64,000 nucleotides of DNA from Cupriavidus numazuensis (GCF_905397435.1 NZ_CAJPVI010000008.1:62001-126000), one strand, 5' to 3'. Numbered from the stretch's first letter, positions 16,692 to 25,379 are shown. Numbers and translations are program-made. Notes: generated by a model from the sequence alone, not told the origin.

Positions 16692-17159
16692 CTACGCGTC
16701 GTCGCGCACGGCGTGCACGAGGTTGTCGCGCAACGCCACGATTTCCTTCTGCAGCTTGGCAAAGCCCTGCGAGCTCAGGCCGCAGGCGTCCTTCAGGTCG
16801 ACGCTCGACGCGCGCTCGCGCTGGCGCCGGCCGGCCTTGGTCAGCGTCACGCGGACCTGGCGTTCGTTCTCCGGGTCGCGCTTGCGGTCGACAAAGCCCA
16901 TGGCCTCGAGCTTCTTGAGGATCGGCGTCAGCGTGTTGGATTCGAGGAAGAGCTTCTCGCCCAGGCCGCTTACCGTCTGCCCGTCTTCCTCGCCCATGGC
17001 CACCAGGGTCACATACTGGGTGTAGGTCAGGCCCAGATCGTCCAGGATGGGGCGATAGAGCTTGCCGAAGGCCAGATTGGCCGAGTACACCGCAAAGCAT
17101 AGATAGTCAGCCAGCTTCACATCGGTGGGGTCGGGGTCTTTCTGTGTGCTCGATGTCAT
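16692..17159 (-). CDS. ohrR: OhrR-type MarR-family peroxide-sensing repressor
   Basis: A 155-residue MarR-fold regulator. The N-terminal helix carries DYLCFAVYSA with Cys21, matching the peroxide-sensing cysteine of OhrR, and the following LYRPILDDLGLTYTQYVTLVAM supplies the conserved tyrosines. The wing region is FLESNTLTPILKKLEAMGFV ... RKRDPENER. The ATG at 17159 was chosen because it begins the family-length protein. OhrR represses ohr until organic hydroperoxides oxidise the Cys. It is divergent from an Ohr-like gene, with three related operators in the gap. Confidence 0.9.
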   Translation of the reverse strand: MTSSTQKDPDPTDVKLADYLCFAVYSANLAFGKLYRPILDDLGLTYTQYVTLVAMGEEDGQTVSGLGEKLFLESNTLTPILKKLEAMGFVDRKRDPENERQVRVTLTKAGRRQRERASSVDLKDACGLSSQGFAKLQKEIVALRDNLVHAVRDDA

Positions 17160-17213
17160 CTCGTCGTCCCTTTTGTTGCCAGTTCGGCTGCCGCGGCGCG
17201 GCGCACAAAACAC

Positions 17214-17225
17214 ATCGTATGCGAT
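17214..17225. promoter_or_regulatory. OhrR operator-like site 1
   Basis: ATCGTATGCGAT, one substitution from the self-complementary ATCGCATGCGAT found twice at 17281-17307. It lies about 55 bases upstream of the ohrR start codon and may serve autoregulation. Confidence 0.5.
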
Positions 17226-17277
17226 TTCATCGCGGACGACAAATATTCCTTGACTTGCCGGGAGCCGTAAACCATCA

Positions 17278-17310
17278 TGCATCGCATGCGAACGAATCGC
17301 ATGCGATGCA
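17278..17310. promoter_or_regulatory. OhrR operator-like sites 2 and 3 within a 33-bp inverted repeat
   Basis: Thirteen-base perfect arms (TGCATCGCATGCG and its complement) flank a seven-base spacer. Each arm holds the palindrome ATCGCATGCGA(T), so two operators sit 15 bases apart on nearly the same helix face, about 50-75 bases upstream of the ohr start. The structure could also fold in RNA. Binding by the adjacent OhrR is inferred. Confidence 0.6.
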
Positions 17311-17356
17311 AACCAAAAGCACGCTCCACGCATTGGCTATCAAAGGAAGCCCAATC

Positions 17357-17791
17357 ATGACCAAGATCGAGAAAGTACTGTTCACCGGCAAGACCCACAC
17401 CACGGAAAGCGGCAAGGCACATGCCCTGAACCTGAAGCTGACCACGCCGGGCAACCGTATCGCACCCGAGTACGCCTTCGAGGCCGTGCAATCGCATCCC
17501 ACCGCCGAGCAACTGTTCGCGGGTGCGTGGTCGGCGTGCTACATCGCCGCCATCGGCCTGGCCGGCAAGGAGTTGAAGGTGGACGTGCCGGCCAGCCTGG
17601 CTGTGGACATTGAAGTGGATCTGGGCATGACCGGCAATGCCTACTTCCTGCAGGGCCGCATTCACGTGACGATGCCCGGGGTGGACCAGCAGGCTGCCGA
17701 GGCCGTGGCACGCCTGGCCGATGAAATCTGCCCGTACTCGAAGGCGACGCGCGGCAACATCGACGTTGCGCTGAGCGTTGCCACAGCCTGA
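17357..17791 (+). CDS. Ohr/OsmC-family peroxidase-like protein
   Basis: A 144-residue Ohr-type protein. Both redox cysteines are in place, Cys61 (AGAWSACYIAAIGL) and Cys125 (DEICPYSKATRGNIDV), as is Glu51 in EQLF. The N-terminal loop that in classical Ohr carries a catalytic Arg near residue 19 (GGRxGR) reads TESGKAHAL here and has no Arg. It would reduce organic hydroperoxides with lipoyl-type electron donors if that loss is tolerated. The ATG at 17357 matches the family start exactly. Control by the divergent ohrR is likely; a strong terminator follows. Confidence 0.85.
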   Translation: MTKIEKVLFTGKTHTTESGKAHALNLKLTTPGNRIAPEYAFEAVQSHPTAEQLFAGAWSACYIAAIGLAGKELKVDVPASLAVDIEVDLGMTGNAYFLQGRIHVTMPGVDQQAAEAVARLADEICPYSKATRGNIDVALSVATA

Positions 17792-17833
17792 GCATCAGGG
17801 CCTCTTGTTTGCGGCCTGATTGCGATGCGCTGA

Positions 17834-17868
17834 CCGCCCCCTGGCCTGCCGGCCAGGGGGCGGTTTTG
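17834..17868 (+). terminator. intrinsic terminator after the ohr-like gene
   Basis: A 13-base perfect stem (CCGCCCCCTGGCC and complement) with a four-base loop TGCC, followed by TTTT. It lies 43 bases after the ohr-like stop codon and reads as a rho-independent terminator for the plus strand. Confidence 0.85.
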
Positions 17869-17892
17869 CTTGCCAGCCGTGTGCAGACAGTC

Positions 17893-18087
17893 TCATTCTG
17901 CGATCTGCCCATCCTCCGATGGCGCCTCGTATGCGTGGAACTTCGCAGCGGTGGCGCACGCGTGGTTATCGAGACTCGGGTGGCAGTACTCCCACATGCC
18001 GCTGACCCCGCTCTGGCGTTTCCCCTGCACATCTGCCAAGATTGCGGCCCCTCGATAATCGCCGGCAAGCAAGCGCAGTCCCACCAT
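17893..18087 (-). CDS. possible small hypothetical protein
   Basis: A 64-codon frame from an ATG at 18087, two bases into the divergent membrane-protein gene. Residues such as GDYRGAAILADVQGKRQ and MWEYCHPSLDNHACATAAKF look protein-like, and third positions are mostly G or C, unlike a shadow of the opposite strand because no plus-strand gene covers it. No family is recognised and no ribosome site can be separated from the neighbour's coding start. Confidence 0.35.
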   Translation of the reverse strand: MVGLRLLAGDYRGAAILADVQGKRQSGVSGMWEYCHPSLDNHACATAAKFHAYEAPSEDGQIAE

Positions 18088-18610
18088 GGCTTCAAGCAAA
18101 GCACACCACGCCACCGGATGGGCGGCGGCCGTCATCGCCGCCGCGGTGATCGAGAAGAGCGGTGGTGGAGGGTGGCACTGGGCAAGCGCGCTTGGCTTCG
18201 TTGCGGCGCTGTTCGGCAGCACAGCGCCCGACTGGCTGGAAGTGGCCTGGTGGTCAAGGTCGCGCCGCCTGTGGATTACGCATCGGACCTGGACGCATTG
18301 GGGCATCGCCTGGATCGGCCTGCTCGTGTGGGCATACCATGCACTGGGCACCCATGCACTGGCGGCGCCGGCGTTCGGCTTTGCCTGCGGTGGTGTCATG
18401 CACCTGCTGGCCGACTGGCCAAATCCGTTGGGTGTGCCCTGGATCGCAGGCCGTCACAGCCTCAACTGGTGGAAAAGCGGGCGCTGCGACCTTGTCATCG
18501 TCGCCCTGTCATGGCTGATTGCCTTGTGGGTTTCCGATGAACTCTGGCTCCATGGGAGACATGGCCTGGCGCTTATCCATCATTTCGGGTTTGGACCCGC
18601 TTACCTCTGA
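18086..18610 (+). CDS. YdjM-like membrane-bound metal-dependent hydrolase (DUF457)
   Basis: A 174-residue inner-membrane protein with several hydrophobic segments and the histidine-rich motifs of the YdjM/DUF457 family: HHATGWAAAV at the N-terminus, ITHRTWTHWG in the middle and HLLADWPNPLGVPW after it. The family is annotated as LexA-regulated, membrane-bound, metal-dependent hydrolases, with poorly known substrates. No LexA box was noticed upstream. It is a single-gene unit preceded by the terminator of the ohr-like gene. Confidence 0.8.
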   Translation: MASSKAHHATGWAAAVIAAAVIEKSGGGGWHWASALGFVAALFGSTAPDWLEVAWWSRSRRLWITHRTWTHWGIAWIGLLVWAYHALGTHALAAPAFGFACGGVMHLLADWPNPLGVPWIAGRHSLNWWKSGRCDLVIVALSWLIALWVSDELWLHGRHGLALIHHFGFGPAYL

Positions 18611-18778
18611 CGGCCCTCCGGACGCCGGGCAATGCCGAACAATGCCGGACGAAGGCGATGATTACCGCACCCGGGGCGTGGGGAACATCGCGGTAATCGC
18701 CATATCCGGCCAGCCCATGACGCGGACAGACCGGATCGCCTAACCTGATGCATGGGGCGGATGCATCGGGAGGACGAT

Positions 18779-21700
18779 ATGCGCTGCACAAACTGCGGAA
18801 CGGCGAGCCCCGCCACCGCCAAGTTCTGCAAGAGTTGCGGCGCGAGGCTGGTTCCGCATTGCCCGAACTGCGGTCATGCGGCCGATCCCGAGGACAGGTT
18901 TTGTGCGGAGTGCGGTACATCGCTGCTGCCCGCCACAGAGCCTTCGGCCGAAGTACAACCCGCCGCCGTTCGAGCGCCCATCCACTACACCCCCAGCCAC
19001 CTCGTCGACCGTATCCTCGCGGAACAGGCGGCGATGGAAGCCCGCGGCGCCAGCGCGGGCGAGCGCAAGACCATCACGGCCCTGTTCGCCGATATGGCCG
19101 GCTCGACGGCGCTGATCCATGATCTGGACCCGGAAGAAGCGCGCCGGCTGATCGATCCCGTAATCGACCTGATGATGGAGGCCGTGCACCACTACGAGGG
19201 CTACGTGGCGAAGTCGCTGGGCGACGGCATCCTGGCCCTGTTCGGCGCGCCGATTGCGCACGAGGACCACGCACATCGCGCGCTGTATGCCGCGCTGCGG
19301 ATGCAGGCGGCAATGCGCCGCCATAGCGACCGGGTCCGCCTGGAGCAGGGCATTCCGCTGCAGATCCGGGTGGGCATCCACACCGGCGAGGTGGTGGTGC
19401 GTTCGATCCGCAAGGATGACCTGCGCACGGACTACGATCCGGTCGGGCACACGATCCACATCGCCTCCCGCATGGAGAGCATTGCCACGCCGTCTTCAAT
19501 TCTGGTCAGCGAGCCGACCTGCCGGCTGACGGAGGGCTATTTCGATTTCAAGGCGCTCGGGGCGACGCAGGTCAAGGGCATCCCCGATGCGTTTGCCGTG
19601 TACGAAGTGGTGCGCCTCGGGGCGCTGCGCACGCGCCTGCAGGTGTCGCAGCGCCGCGGGCTGGCGCGGTTCGTCGGCCGCCACGCGGAACTGGAGCAAC
19701 TACGCCACGCGCAGGAGCTCGCCGCTGCCGGACACGGCCAGATTGTCGCCGTGGTGGGCGAGGCGGGGGTGGGCAAGTCGCGCCTGTTCTATGAGTTCAA
19801 GGCGGTCTCGCAGCGCGGCTGCATGGTGCTGGAGACATTTTCGGTCTCGCACGGCAAGTCGTTCGCCTATCTGCCACTGATCGAACTGGTGAAGAACTAC
19901 TTTCGGATCCAGGACCAGGACGACGAACGGCAGCGCCGCGAGAAGGTTGCGGGCAGGATGCTGATGCTGGACCGTACGCTCGAAGACGTGCTGCCCTGCA
20001 TGCTCGATCTGCTGGGCATCAGCGAACCGGATTCGGCCTTGCCGAACATGGACCCGCAGATCCGGCGCCAGCGCACCTTCGATGCCATCGTGCGGCTGTT
20101 CATCTGCGAAAGTGCCAACCAGCCGCTCCAGCTGATATTCGAAGACCTGCAATGGCTGGACAGCGACACCGAGGCGTTCCTCGACGTGCTGGTCGACCGC
20201 CTTCCGAGCGCCAAAATTCTCCTGCTGCTGAATTATCGGCCGGAATACCGGCATGACTGGCACGAGCGTGGCTGCTACACCCAGCTTCGGCTCGACCCGC
20301 TCGGCCAGGCCGAGGCAGGGGAACTGCTGACGGCCTTGCTTGGCGACCATCCGTCGCTGGAGGCACTCAGGGCGCTGATCCTGGAGAAAACGGAGGGCAA
20401 CCCATTCTTCATCGAGGAGGTGGTGCAGACGCTGTCCGAGGAGAAGACGCTCCTTGGCGAAAGCGGCCATTACCATATCGAGGCGACACCGGCGGCCCTG
20501 CACATTCCGACCACCGTGCGCGGCGTGCTGGCAGCGCGTATCGACCGCCTGCCTGCCGCGGAGAAGAACCTGCTGCAGAGCCTCGCCGTCATTGGCAAGG
20601 AGTTCTCGCTGAGTCTGATCGAGCAGGTAATCGGGCAGCCGGAGGATGTCTTGCGGCCTTTGCTGGCGCGCCTGCAGGCCGGCGAATTCATCTACGAGCG
20701 GCCCGCCTTCCCGGATGTCGAATACACGTTCAAGCACGGCCTGACGCAGGAAGTGGCCGGCAGCACGTTGCTCACGGAACAGCGCAGCGCATTGCATGAA
20801 CGTACGGCGCAGGCCATCGAAACGCTCTTTCGCGACCGGTTGACGGATTACTGCAGCGAGTTGGCCCGGCACTACAGCCTGAGCGGAAACGATCCCAAGG
20901 CGGTCGAGTACCTGCTCTACACGGGACAGCAGTTGCTGCAGCGCTCGGCCTACCGCGAGGCGGTCCGCCAGTTCGGCGAAGCGCTCGCCTTGCTTGCGCG
21001 CCAACCCGATACCCCGGCCCGCGCGCGGCAGGAACTGACGGTGCGGCTTGCCATTGGCCCGGCGCTGATCGCGGCGCGCGGCTTCGCCTCGCCGGAAGTC
21101 GAGGCGACCTACATGCGGGCCCTGGCGCTGTACAAGCAGCTTGACGATATGCTGCAGAGTTTTCCGGCCCAGGTAGGGCTGCGCACGTATTTCTCGATCA
21201 GCGCCGAGCACGCCAAGGCGTACCGGCTAGGCAAGGGTCTGGTCAGACTCGCCGAGCGGGCCGGCGACGCCGAATGGCTCGGCGAGGCGCATGTCTCGCT
21301 GGCCACGACGCTGTACTACGCGGGGCGCTTCCGGATCGCCAACGTCCATTTCGATCATGCGCTGGCGCACTACCAGTCCGGCCCGCGCCAGGTCCATCCG
21401 AACTTCCACGGCGTGGATCCCGAGGTACGGGCGCTTTCCTTGTCGGCGCTGGTGCGGTGGAACCTTGGCGATGCGGCGCAGGCGCGCACCAGAGGCCAGC
21501 GCGCGATCACGCTCGCGCGCGAATTGTCCCATCCGTTCAGCCTCGCGCATACGCTGTGCATCGTGGCCAGTCTCCACGAGTTCCTCCGCGAGGGACGGAC
21601 CACGCTCGACCTCGCCGAGGCCGCGATCGCGCTGTCGACGGAACAGGGCTTTCCGCACTGGTCGGCATGGGCGACCGCACTGCGGGGCCAGGCGCTGGTC

Positions 21701-22204
21701 CGCATGGGACACCATGATGAAGGCATCGCCGACATACAGTCCGGAATGGCCGCGTATCTTGCCACCGGCGCGCGACTGGGACAGTCGCATTTCCTGTCAC
21801 TGCTGGCCGAGTCCTGCCGCCAGATTGGGCAGGTGGAAGCGGGACTGCGCGCCATTGCCGACGCCAGGGCCATGGGGTCGGCTTGCGGCGAGCGTCATGT
21901 CGAGGCGGAGCTGTTCCGGGTCGAGGGCGAGCTGATCTGTTCTGATTCGTACCTTGAGTTGACCGATGCCGACCGTTGCGCACGTGCAGAAGCCTGCTTC
22001 GAGAAGGCGATTGCCGTCGCCCGCCGCCAGCACTCGTGTCCGCTGGAACTGCGCGCCACGATCAGCCTGGCGCGGCTGTGGCAACGACAAGGGGACAGCC
22101 GCGCCGCCGTAGACCGGCTGACCGCAGTCATCGGAGCACTCGGCGAAGCATCCGAAATCGATGAAATTCGCGAAGCGAGAGCGTTGCTTGACAGCATGAA
22201 GTAG
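18779..22204 (+). CDS. zinc-ribbon/class III nucleotidyl cyclase/ATPase/TPR signalling protein
   Basis: A 1141-residue multidomain protein. Residues 1-50 hold two zinc ribbons (four CxxC pairs). A class III cyclase domain follows (about 90-270) with both metal aspartates (ITALFADMAGST and KSLGDGILALFG), the Lys before GDG and the Asp of DYDPVG expected for ATP use. The transition-state Asn position reads His (GHTIHIASRME), while the Arg is kept. An AAA/STAND ATPase has Walker A GEAGVGKSRL (about 327) and Walker B LIFEDLQWLD. The rest is helical, TPR-like. GGGAGG lies six bases before the ATG at 18779. It probably makes cAMP or senses nucleotides, with regulation by the ATPase/TPR part. No partner gene is obvious. 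Confidence 0.88.
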   Translation: MRCTNCGTASPATAKFCKSCGARLVPHCPNCGHAADPEDRFCAECGTSLLPATEPSAEVQPAAVRAPIHYTPSHLVDRILAEQAAMEARGASAGERKTITALFADMAGSTALIHDLDPEEARRLIDPVIDLMMEAVHHYEGYVAKSLGDGILALFGAPIAHEDHAHRALYAALRMQAAMRRHSDRVRLEQGIPLQIRVGIHTGEVVVRSIRKDDLRTDYDPVGHTIHIASRMESIATPSSILVSEPTCRLTEGYFDFKALGATQVKGIPDAFAVYEVVRLGALRTRLQVSQRRGLARFVGRHAELEQLRHAQELAAAGHGQIVAVVGEAGVGKSRLFYEFKAVSQRGCMVLETFSVSHGKSFAYLPLIELVKNYFRIQDQDDERQRREKVAGRMLMLDRTLEDVLPCMLDLLGISEPDSALPNMDPQIRRQRTFDAIVRLFICESANQPLQLIFEDLQWLDSDTEAFLDVLVDRLPSAKILLLLNYRPEYRHDWHERGCYTQLRLDPLGQAEAGELLTALLGDHPSLEALRALILEKTEGNPFFIEEVVQTLSEEKTLLGESGHYHIEATPAALHIPTTVRGVLAARIDRLPAAEKNLLQSLAVIGKEFSLSLIEQVIGQPEDVLRPLLARLQAGEFIYERPAFPDVEYTFKHGLTQEVAGSTLLTEQRSALHERTAQAIETLFRDRLTDYCSELARHYSLSGNDPKAVEYLLYTGQQLLQRSAYREAVRQFGEALALLARQPDTPARARQELTVRLAIGPALIAARGFASPEVEATYMRALALYKQLDDMLQSFPAQVGLRTYFSISAEHAKAYRLGKGLVRLAERAGDAEWLGEAHVSLATTLYYAGRFRIANVHFDHALAHYQSGPRQVHPNFHGVDPEVRALSLSALVRWNLGDAAQARTRGQRAITLARELSHPFSLAHTLCIVASLHEFLREGRTTLDLAEAAIALSTEQGFPHWSAWATALRGQALVRMGHHDEGIADIQSGMAAYLATGARLGQSHFLSLLAESCRQIGQVEAGLRAIADARAMGSACGERHVEAELFRVEGELICSDSYLELTDADRCARAEACFEKAIAVARRQHSCPLELRATISLARLWQRQGDSRAAVDRLTAVIGALGEASEIDEIREARALLDSMK

Positions 22205-22316
22205 ATTCGCTTTCCGTGGCTCTACGACCGGTCGATGCCCGCCGCCGGTCCCGGCCTGAAATGGCGTCCTATGGTAAGGTTGCTGCGATACGCTCATGGA
22301 TTCCAAGGGCTGATGC

Positions 22317-22787
22317 ATGAGCGGTAGTGACGTGCTGCAGGAGAGTGACGGCGTGAGTGATCTGAAACGAGGAGCGCGGCGCACGCTGGGGACTGAGAAG
22401 GTTTCAATCAGCAGGGCTCTGCGCCAGAGTGTGGCGGCAGAGGCCAGGCCTGCGCCGATCAACAGGAAGGACTGGCTGCGGCAGCGAAAGGAGCAACTGC
22501 GGGCTGCGCGTGCTGCTGCCAAGCAAAGGCGCGATCAACTGAGGGCCGAAATCCTGTCGGCCGCGCGCGATATCGCGCGGGAAGAGCGCAGCGCTGCGCG
22601 GCTGGAAACGGAACGCCAGAAGGCGGAGGCCAGGACCGCGAGCACCTACGCGCGGGAGGACGCACGCGCCGCCGCCAAGTTCGAGCGCGGCCAGCCAACC
22701 CGCGCGGCGCCGGAAAGAAAGACGCTGACGCAGGAAAAGCGCAAGCTGGTGTCTTACACCGATCTGCTGCGCATGCGCAAGGGATAA
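22317..22787 (+). CDS. basic coiled-coil hypothetical protein
   Basis: A 156-residue protein rich in Arg, Lys, Ala and Glu, with a long predicted helix/coiled coil between about residues 45 and 110 (NRKDWLRQRKEQLRAARAAA onward). It has no signal peptide, cysteine motif or known domain. Positive charge suggests nucleic-acid or nucleoid contact, but that is only compositional. A second ATG lies four bases upstream in another frame. It follows the cyclase gene by about 110 bases and could be its own unit. Confidence 0.6.
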   Translation: MSGSDVLQESDGVSDLKRGARRTLGTEKVSISRALRQSVAAEARPAPINRKDWLRQRKEQLRAARAAAKQRRDQLRAEILSAARDIAREERSAARLETERQKAEARTASTYAREDARAAAKFERGQPTRAAPERKTLTQEKRKLVSYTDLLRMRKG

Positions 22788-22883
22788 GCCGGCAGAAGCC
22801 AGGCAGGGCGGAAGGCCGTATCGCTTCCGGTCCGCCCGCCTGATTGCCCCCAGGCCCTGAATTCCCCTTGTCCGGTGTACCGG

Positions 22884-23960
22884 TCAGCCCCGCCAGGTGC
22901 TGCCGGTCGCCTCGCCAGTGCCGGACAACGAGGTGTCGGCATCGCGGCGCACGCGGATGTCGTTGTTCACTTCACTGACGCCGTATGTCGCATCGGCCAG
23001 GTCTTCCACGTAGTATTTCTGGCTGCGGTTTTTCACCGTGCCGGACAACGTCACCACGCTATCCTTGACGTCGACACTGACGTCGCTGATGTCGACGCCG
23101 CGCGCGTAACTCAGGCGCTCGCAGATCTGGTCGCGGATCCGCTCGTCGGTGCGCTGGTAGCCGCGCGGGCCTACATGGCGCTCCTGCCGCTCCGAAGTGC
23201 CAAACAAGTCGCCTACCGCCTCGCCGATGCGGCGCCCTAAGTTGTACAGCGCGCCATGGTCTTCGTCGCGGTCATCATCGACTTCCCAGCCGCGCCGCTG
23301 CGCGGCCTCGCGGCTGTAACTGCGTTCGTAGTGCTGGCCCTGCGCGCGGTCGTCCTCGGCCTCCGTCCAGTAGCGGGTATCGCTGCGCAGGTCATTGAAA
23401 TAGGTGTCGCGGCCTGCCGTACGGCGCTCCTGTTCGCGTGTGCGTTCCACGCTCTGGCGCCACTCGCGTTCGGCGTCCGCGTCGTCGCGCCGCCAGGCGT
23501 TCGGGTCGCGCCATTCGCGGGCTCGCTCCCAGCCGTCGCCACCGTTCAAGCCATAGCGCAGTTCGCTGCCACGGTGACGGCCTTCGTCGTCTCTGGTACG
23601 GCCCCCGCCGCGGTAAGCTTCTGCGGTGCCATAGCGGCCTTCGTCGCGGCCGCCGGAGCGGTCACCGTAGCGTCCGCGCGACGGATAGTCCTGGTAGCGC
23701 TCGGCGCCGTATGAGCCGTACCTTTGGTCCGAATCACTGTACTGGCGCTCTCCATACCGCTGGCCGGACGATTCCCGGTACGGATCACCATATCCGCCCC
23801 GCTGGGGCGCCGGGCCGCCATAGCTGGTCTGCCCCGGCGTCAGGCGCCGGCGTGCGCGCTCCGACTGCCACGCCTCGCGGCCGGATTCAGGTTGCCAGTC
23901 ATCATCGTCTCGCCGCTTGCTGCGTTCGCGCCTGTAGCGCTCTTCGTCGTAGTAACTCAT
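22884..23960 (-). CDS. BON-domain protein with long low-complexity N-terminus
   Basis: A 358-residue protein. Residues 1 to about 260 are dominated by Arg, Gly, Tyr, Asp and Glu (MSYYDEERYRRERSKRRDDD, many RYG and YGD units). The C-terminal ~75 residues form a BON domain (DERIRDQICERLSYA, VSVDVKDSVVTLSGTV, VEDLADATYGVSEVNNDIRV). BON domains bind phospholipid or envelope components; proteins with this long charged leader are common in Burkholderiales and linked to stress. No signal peptide is seen, which is unusual for an envelope BON protein. The ATG at 23960 is chosen over an upstream extension to 24014. Confidence 0.8.
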   Translation of the reverse strand: MSYYDEERYRRERSKRRDDDDWQPESGREAWQSERARRRLTPGQTSYGGPAPQRGGYGDPYRESSGQRYGERQYSDSDQRYGSYGAERYQDYPSRGRYGDRSGGRDEGRYGTAEAYRGGGRTRDDEGRHRGSELRYGLNGGDGWERAREWRDPNAWRRDDADAEREWRQSVERTREQERRTAGRDTYFNDLRSDTRYWTEAEDDRAQGQHYERSYSREAAQRRGWEVDDDRDEDHGALYNLGRRIGEAVGDLFGTSERQERHVGPRGYQRTDERIRDQICERLSYARGVDISDVSVDVKDSVVTLSGTVKNRSQKYYVEDLADATYGVSEVNNDIRVRRDADTSLSGTGEATGSTWRG

Positions 23961-24421
23961 GCTGATGTCCTGAAGTACATGGGATGCCCGATTGCCCGGC
24001 AGGCGCGACTGCATCTGCTCTGGCGCGGGGCCGGTCTTCTACGTACGGCAAGATTCGTACCGCGTCACGGGGGCGCCGGATGGGCGCTGGCGCGGCTTTG
24101 TGATCTCGGGGACATTGAAACGATTGCACACCATGTAAGGGATGCAGGGTGTTGGCGTTGCCGACGTTCGGTGACCGATGGCAGCGCCAGAGCCTCGTCC
24201 AACCGAGTCGCGCACTTTCTGCACAAGCGGCAGATGCATGACGCGCCACTCCGTTCCAGCCGAGGACGAACGCGTCAGTCCGGACGGTTGCCGCTTTCTT
24301 AATTATAATTACCGACGTTATGATAAAGAACCCGGGGTGGGGGCGAGCAGCCGCATGTCATTGCCGCTGGCGTACCCTGGCTGCGGGCGATAAAAACAAA
24401 CCGCCAGAGAGGACGATCGAC
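23961..24421. other. intergenic region between BON-protein and MBL-hydrolase genes
   Basis: About 460 bases with no convincing gene. It must hold the divergent promoters. A perfect palindrome TAATTATAATTA lies at 24300-24311, an AT-rich island in GC-rich DNA and about 110 bases upstream of the MBL start; it could be a -10 region or a repressor site. Short minus-strand frames at 23902-24249 have no recognisable content. Confidence 0.5.
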
Positions 24422-25348
24422 ATGAGCACCGCTATCAGCAATTCCGACTTGCCGGGACGCGTTCAACGCGTGGACTTCGGCCGCGTCTCCGTCTTCTTCG
24501 GAGAGAAGAACGGCAAATACCCCGACGGAAACCAGGTGATGGTGCGCGGCACGGAAACTCTCGCGGCGTTCGACACACCGCTTGTCGCGAACTACATCGG
24601 ACCGGAGTTCGAAGCGGCCGAGCTGGTGGTGATGGGCCATGTGCATGAAGACCATATGGCCGGATTGCATCGTCTTCCGCATGCATCGGTTCATGTGCAC
24701 GAAGCCGATTTGCCGGCCGCGCAGAGCTGGGAGGGGATGATTGCCGCGTTCGGCAATGCGGAGTATGCGTCGGAGACGCTGGCCAAGTTCCAGCGCGAAT
24801 TCTTCTATGCGCCGCGGCCCGACGCGCAAGGCTACGTGGATGGCGCGTGCTGGGATCTGGGGCAGAGCCGCATTCGCGCGTTTCACCTGCCGGGGCACAC
24901 CGCAGGCCACAGCGTTCTACTTGTCGAACCCGAGGGGGTGGCCTTCACGGGGGACATCGACCTGACCGGATTCGGGCCTTACTACGGTGACGCGGGTTCC
25001 AGCCTGGCGGACTTCCGCCGCAGCCTGGCACGGCTGCCCGAGATTCCGGCCAAGGTATGGGTTACGTCCCATCACCGCGGTGTCTACACCGATCGCGAAC
25101 ACTTCCTGCGTGATCTCGCTGCCTATGTGGCCAAGCTGGATGAACGCGAGCAGCGCCTGCTGGCATGGCTGCGCGAATCGCCGAAGACGCTCGCGCAACT
25201 GGTCGACCTGCGGCTGCTGTATCCGCCGGGCTATGAAGGCTTGTGGGTGGTGAACGCCGAGACCCGTACGATTTCCCAGCATCTGGCCGAGTTGCTGGCG
25301 GACGGGCGGGTAGAGGTGAACGAAGAGGGCATCTACCGATTGGGATGA
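24422..25348 (+). CDS. MBL-fold metallo-hydrolase
   Basis: A 308-residue metallo-beta-lactamase-fold hydrolase. The metal motif HVHEDH (about residues 75-80), the later His in LPGHTAGHSVLL and Asp in FTGDIDLTGFG make a binuclear site. A C-terminal helical part (ESPKTLAQLVDL ... ISQHLAELLADGRVE) resembles the winged-helix tail of the LACTB2-like group. The ATG at 24422 was preferred over the upstream frame because the protein starts there in family-like fashion. The substrate is unknown. It is convergent with a porin gene. Confidence 0.85.
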   Translation: MSTAISNSDLPGRVQRVDFGRVSVFFGEKNGKYPDGNQVMVRGTETLAAFDTPLVANYIGPEFEAAELVVMGHVHEDHMAGLHRLPHASVHVHEADLPAAQSWEGMIAAFGNAEYASETLAKFQREFFYAPRPDAQGYVDGACWDLGQSRIRAFHLPGHTAGHSVLLVEPEGVAFTGDIDLTGFGPYYGDAGSSLADFRRSLARLPEIPAKVWVTSHHRGVYTDREHFLRDLAAYVAKLDEREQRLLAWLRESPKTLAQLVDLRLLYPPGYEGLWVVNAETRTISQHLAELLADGRVEVNEEGIYRLG

Positions 25349-25358
25349 CATACGGGAA

Positions 25359-25379
25359 GGGCCACCTCCGTGGTGGCCC
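25359..25379. terminator. hairpin between convergent genes
   Basis: GGGCCACC-TCCGT-GGTGGCCC, eight-base perfect stem directly after the MBL gene and 22 bases before the porin stop. No T-run follows on either strand, so it may be an RNA 3'-end stabiliser or a rho-assisted terminator. Confidence 0.5.

Noticed and set aside
23256..23714. 152-codon plus-strand hydrophobic frame suggesting a membrane protein
   Set aside because: Lies antisense to the charged leader of the BON protein; Arg/Asp-rich codons read as Ala/Val/Ser on the other strand.
23902..24249. 115-codon minus-strand frame in the BON-MBL gap
   Set aside because: No recognisable content, no ribosome site, overlaps the BON gene start.
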